Below are positions 59,871-64,000 of a stretch of 64,000 nucleotides of DNA, piece by piece. The notes under the pieces are model-generated. The model was not told the DNA's origin. It saw only the letters and a list, made by a program, of their open reading frames with translations, and made no database searches. This stretch comes from Punica granatum (lineage: Eukaryota; Streptophyta; Magnoliopsida; Myrtales; Lythraceae): NCBI RefSeq assembly GCF_007655135.1, contig NW_022204345.1, positions 1 through 64,000 on the forward strand, in the 5' to 3' direction. Each line of letters opens with the position of its first letter. Position 1 is the stretch's first letter. The translations under genes and the position numbers were made by a program.

Positions 59871-61302
59871 ATGGAGTTCTCTGCTGCACCGCCTCGCTTC
59901 ATTTCGGCTTTATTCCTAGCTTCATTGGCAATCTCCATTAGTCCCGTGAACTGTCAGGTCACGACATCATGCACTTCTTCAATGATCTCGAGCTTCACTC
60001 CGTGCATCAATTTTGTGACAAACAGCAGCCCAAATGGGACTTCGCCTTCCCCGACTTCTGAATGCTGCAGTTCCCTCAAGTCCCTCATGGGCAGCGGGAT
60101 GGATTGCTTGTGCCTGATTGTTACTGGAAACGTCCCTTTCCGAATTCCAATCAACCGGACACTCGCCATCTCTCTCCCTCGCGCTTGTAAAAAGACCGGA
60201 GTGCCCCTCCAATGCAAAGGTGACATAGCTCGTAAATTGATTTGCTGTGAGGTACATCTACAGATGTTGGAACTAAATTGCTGATGGAAAGTCGTTTTCT
60301 CCTTGATTTGCAGCCTCTGCTGCTCCCCTTCCTGCCCCAGGTAAATTTTCTTTTCAAATCAGAACATTTTCTTATATCATCATCACTACACGACTGATCC
60401 AAGTTCATAGAACTAAGCAAATTTCTTATATCCCATTCACATGAATAGCAGATTCAGTATGCTGAATATGTTTCCTTCTTTATTTCAGGTCCTGCAGCTC
60501 TTGGACCAACCCGTCCTCCGAAATCTGCTGACACTCCTCGAGGTAATTGCTCAGTCAGTTCGAATTAGTCCATCCACTCCCACATAAATAAATACCTGTC
60601 AGGATCTTGGTTTTTTGGACCTTAATCACCTGCAAATCACGAGCCTCGAGTGACTTGCAAAAAGGGAAAGAACGGGAGGAAATCCCGATTTCCCTCTTCA
60701 ATGCTTAAATGAGAGTGTGCTAAGAGGGTTTAGGGGTTCTTGGTCGGTATTTATAGGAGTCCCGAGATATTTATATCGGAATATCGTAATCTGTGCAGAA
60801 TATTTAATAACAAATAACAAATAGATGTATTTGCCATATAATATATATATATATATATATATATCATGAGAATATTTTAAAGATAATATGAAAGATATTA
60901 AGAGATAGAGGCAGAGAAATATGTTTAATAAGATTTAGTTACCCAATTTAGAGTATTAATGTGGGCCCAGAAAAGTAAGTCGGGCCCCAGACCGAATGGG
61001 TTGGTCTGATTTTCTGATCTCTAACAAAACCGATTTGCTCTGTGCTACATTTCTTATAATTGTGTTCTTGTTCTTACTCTCGAGCAGCATCACCTTCTGT
61101 TCCAGAAGCTGAGACACCCTCTCTGGCGCCAGAAGCAGACACGACACCATTCCTTACCCCGCCATCTCCCCCGACAGATTCAGGGACCCCAACAATGCCC
61201 ACAGGAGTCCGTCCAGTTCTGATTCCATCCTCCACCACGACCTCTTACGTCGTATCACCAGCTTTACTGCTAGTTGCTCTCGGATCTCTTTTGTTCAACT
61301 AA
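59871..61302 (+). CDS. GPI-anchored non-specific lipid transfer protein (LTPG), four exons
   Basis: Exons 59871-60219, 60314-60340, 60489-60542 and 61088-61302 all have GT/AG borders and phase 1 junctions, giving 214 residues. An N-terminal signal peptide (about residues 1-28) precedes the eight-cysteine motif: C34, C45, C65-C66, C79-x-C81, C106, C115. A Pro/Ser/Thr-rich linker follows, probably glycosylated, and the hydrophobic C-terminus (SPALLLVALGSLLF) fits a GPI-anchor signal. Proteins of this class carry lipids at the outer face of the plasma membrane and in the cell wall, often for cuticle or suberin deposition. Small exons 2 and 3 encoding Pro/Ala-rich linker are usual in the family. 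No lesions were seen. Confidence 0.93.
60840..60863. repeat. (TA)n microsatellite in LTPG intron 3
   Basis: AT dinucleotide run within the 545-base third intron. Confidence 0.85.
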
Positions 61303-62327
61303 ATTCAATCTCTCTTTCGCCCATTTTGGCTTCATTGTTTTTGGGGCGTGAGGATTGTTATTTATAGAATTTATTTGATTCTTTGGAGCCGTATTGAACA
61401 ATTATTGAAATAGAATATGAGTAGTATGAGAGTTTGTGTACTACATGTATTGTAAGGGTGGAAATAAAAGCATTTTTGTTTGTAAGATTTGCCCCCATAA
61501 CCGCATGACAGTACCGGAAATAACTTGTATACCAAGCTTTGTGTTTGGTAGAATCAAATGCCATGCTCGTATTTGTTCATTGAACTACAAAGATCTGTCG
61601 AGTTCTGCTTCAATAGAATCGAATTGGTGGAGATATTGGCACTTCATAGTCAATGAGTGAAAGGGAAAATGTCCAAAACTTCCCTCCAAGAGAGTCGCCT
61701 CAATGCCAAAATTGTCCAACCACCGCCACCGGCCAGTCGGCCACCAACGGTTTGCTTACAAATGGCCATAACCACACAGGGTGTAGCGCATGTTCTTGGA
61801 AGAGGTTTCAGGTGGTGGGACTACTCATATACTATCCCTTTATTAGCTATTAGAAATTTTATTGTGTATTATATTAAGTCCGTGTGCCCTCTTTGTAATC
61901 GAAAAAAAGAAGGGTCAGAACCAGTGCCACATCCTGACCACGACAGCATGCCCAGGCCACGTTAAGCCTCAGAGCTCAGCCCAGGGGGCCCTCTGAGCCC
62001 GGCCCATTAACCCGCGCACTCATTTCCTTTCCCTCCCTGTTTCTGTGGGCACTCGCCTTCAATGGTGACCGTACCTCTCCTCTTCACATGGTCAAGCCGA
62101 CACGAAATCAGCGCCCGAAGCTAAATGAAGGACATGACTTTCTCTCCTTCGAGCTCCGATAAACCAGTAGTTACTTCGTCAACCAAATACATACTTCGAC
62201 CAGAACCGAACATGTCAAACTCGTCCTAGACACCCAGTTCTCGCTCTTGATGTTCCTCTGAGAGAACACTGCCAATTGGCCCAATTCATCATCGTCACCA
62301 ACTGGGCAATCCCGGAAAGGTCGGAAA
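61303..62327. other. Spacer between LTPG and SUV3
   Basis: The left part should be the LTPG 3' untranslated region. 61960-62330 is GC-richer and should hold the SUV3 promoter and leader. No separate gene is seen. Confidence 0.5.
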
Positions 62328-63811
62328 ATGGCTTCCTGGTTGCTTCGCCGGAGAGTCTTGTCTCGTGCTGTCTCAGGCATTATACATGGTTCGAGCTCTG
62401 ACTCTTTCCCATCCTCTTACTTGGTGATCTCTCTTGTGCTATCAATTGGTTGCTAAGAAGCTGGAGATAAGGGGAGCTCAATTACTGTCACTGCGCCTTT
62501 TTACGAATAAAGATTTTTCTTTCTTTGGTGGCAGTGTAATTTTGTTCATAGGCAATAAGAAATCAAAAAATGTAACCAGAGCTGGTGATTTGCTGTTTTC
62601 TTGCGCATGTGGACCATTTCTGAATTTCTGGAAATGCCCATTTTGTCACTTCTAATCCGTTCTATCTAAAATCTGGAAGAAGAATATGTGAGTTCTGACT
62701 AAGGCGATCTCAAGGGACATTTTTTTTCTAAAATGTTCAACTCCACTAGAGAAAGAGGGAGCTGAGAAATATTTGTTGGGTGAGTGTGTGGAAAGACAAG
62801 AATGTTCATTTGCAGCAGCTTTTCATTAATCCGCCAACGTTGTAGGAAGCGAATACTGCAGCTTATGGAAGCTTTAATCTTAGTACTATGACTCAAAGGA
62901 TGAGTACTCAAATGTATCCATTTGTATTGTTGGGGTACCACTATGGTCTAGCAGATTTACAACTTCTTGTGATTCATTGAGTTGGGATCTAGGGGATTTA
63001 GAGAGATCTGGAGTGTGTGTATATATTAGTTCTGTGGAAGCTTAAAGAAGTGGTCGTGTGTAATTGCTCATATCGTTCTGCTGCTTCCTCAAGTTACTCA
63101 CTCCTGTGTATGTTCCCAGGCAATGTGGAGCCCTCTTGGCTGCAGCTGGAATTGAAGATCGGATGTCTGAATAGGGTATTTAATGTAAGACAGTATGGAA
63201 GCATTAGCGGCACTAATAAATTTGACGTCACGGACTTGACGTAAGATGCTATTATCTTGCCACAATTTGTGACTTGATTTGATTATGATGATTATGAATG
63301 GGATAAATTCAATGACAAGAAGATCCGTTTGTATTACTGAAAGAAGTTAGTCCTACCATTATCTGTTCAAACTTTTACATGTATGTTAATCATTCCAGTT
63401 GCCCTCATAAATGGTACCCAGCTGCACGAAGGAAAAATCGCAAAGTTATACTCCATGTGGGTCCGACAAATAGTGGCAAAACTCATGGTGCTCTAAAGCA
63501 ACTTGAGTCGAGCGCTTCTGGTATGTTGTCTGTCTCTTTGAGCAATCCAATGTTCTTCACTTAACCATGTTACTATAGCATTTTGGATTATGCATCTGCA
63601 TCACTTATGTTATTCCATAGGGATATATTGTGGGCCTTTAAGGTTGTTGGCATGGGAGGTGGCCAAACGCTTGAACAAGGCGAAAGTTCCTTGCGATTTG
63701 ATTACAGGACAAGAAAGGGAGGAAATTGAAGGTGCAAAGCACAAGTCTGTGACAGTGGAGATGGCTGATGTAAGCTCAGAGTACCAGTGTGCCATAATTG
63801 ATGAAATACAG
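62328..63811 (+). CDS. SUV3: Mitochondrial ATP-dependent RNA helicase SUV3 (5' part, runs off right edge)
   Basis: Exons with clear homology are 63120-63240 (partial confidence in its start), 63399-63520 and 63621-63811, with GT/AG borders. They encode DLTCPHKWYPAARRKNRK, the Walker A motif GPTNSGKT, then GIYCGPLRLLAWEVAKRLNK, DLITGQE, VTVEMADV and the DExH-type Walker B motif IIDEIQ, all in the order found in SUV3. A likely first exon at 62328-62423 starts MASWLLRRRVLSRAVSG, an Arg-rich, acid-poor mitochondrial presequence. Its phase does not join 63120 directly, so another small exon or a different splice site lies between them. SUV3 unwinds RNA for degradation and surveillance in mitochondria. 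The rest of helicase domain 1, domain 2 and the C-terminus lie beyond the window. Confidence 0.9.
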
Positions 63812-64000
63812 GTACGTGAACTCTTTCTAGCTACTTTTGCTTTTTGGTAACAACTTATCGCGTGGCTAGTAGGTACTTGTCGGAAGTGCTTGGGTTCACA
63901 AAAACAAGAAATTACTAATGGTCCATCTAATGCTCGGAAAGAGAGAAAGGATGCATTTCCGTATTATAATTTTTATGTAATCCACTCCTGAAAGAGAATG

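Noticed and set aside
62434..62655. 73-codon plus-strand frame after SUV3 exon 1
   Set aside because: Lies in the intron; not similar to SUV3. An unplaced small SUV3 exon could still be nearby, but this frame does not support one.

Overview
Plant nuclear DNA, almost certainly from a eudicot. Genes are sparse and intron-containing, intergenic DNA is AT-rich, the LTR retrotransposons are Ty1/copia-type with initiator-Met tRNA primer sites, and there is a cluster of receptor-like proteins (RLPs) of the EIX/Cf type. I cannot name the species from sequence alone.

Layout. 1-8.8 kb: a minus-strand FCS-like zinc-finger (FLZ) gene at 2781-3872 with two compensating frameshifts, then AT-rich DNA. 8.8-11.8 kb: a decayed LTR element with a clipped 5' LTR. 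About 14.8 kb: a fragment of a GNAT acetyltransferase gene. 15.9-24.2 kb: RLP1, split by a young full-length copia element (17004-22441). 25.5-26.0 kb: a Mutator-type MITE. 27.3-30.3 kb: a plus-strand telomere-repeat-binding-factor-like (TRFL) Myb gene carrying a 4-bp duplication. 30.9-32.9 kb: RLP2, a remnant. 34.9-43.5 kb: RLP3, a pseudogene holding a decayed copia element (36758-42532), which itself holds a probable solo LTR (39673-42112). 45.2-47.6 kb: a compact, integrase-less gag-protease copia element. 48.6-51.5 kb: RLP4, full length apart from one single-base frameshift. 53.0-58.0 kb: MITEs, a GC-rich insertion and a LINE fragment pierced by a small MITE. 59.9-61.3 kb: a four-exon GPI-anchored lipid transfer protein gene. 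62.3 kb to the right edge: the 5' part of a mitochondrial SUV3 RNA helicase gene.

The conserved single-copy genes (FLZ, TRFL, LTPG, SUV3) act in unrelated processes: stress/SnRK1 signalling, telomeric DNA binding, the cell surface and mitochondrial RNA turnover. What ties the centre together is the RLP family. All four copies are on the minus strand, at least two belong to a duplicated block of several kb, and each carries a lesion (insertion, deletion or frameshift). This is a snapshot of birth and death in an immune-receptor-like cluster with nested retrotransposons. I found no CRISPR array, operon or clearly new molecular system. The most unusual items are the family of integrase-deleted gag-protease elements, the LTRs that carry a relic primer site, and the precise split of an otherwise intact receptor gene.
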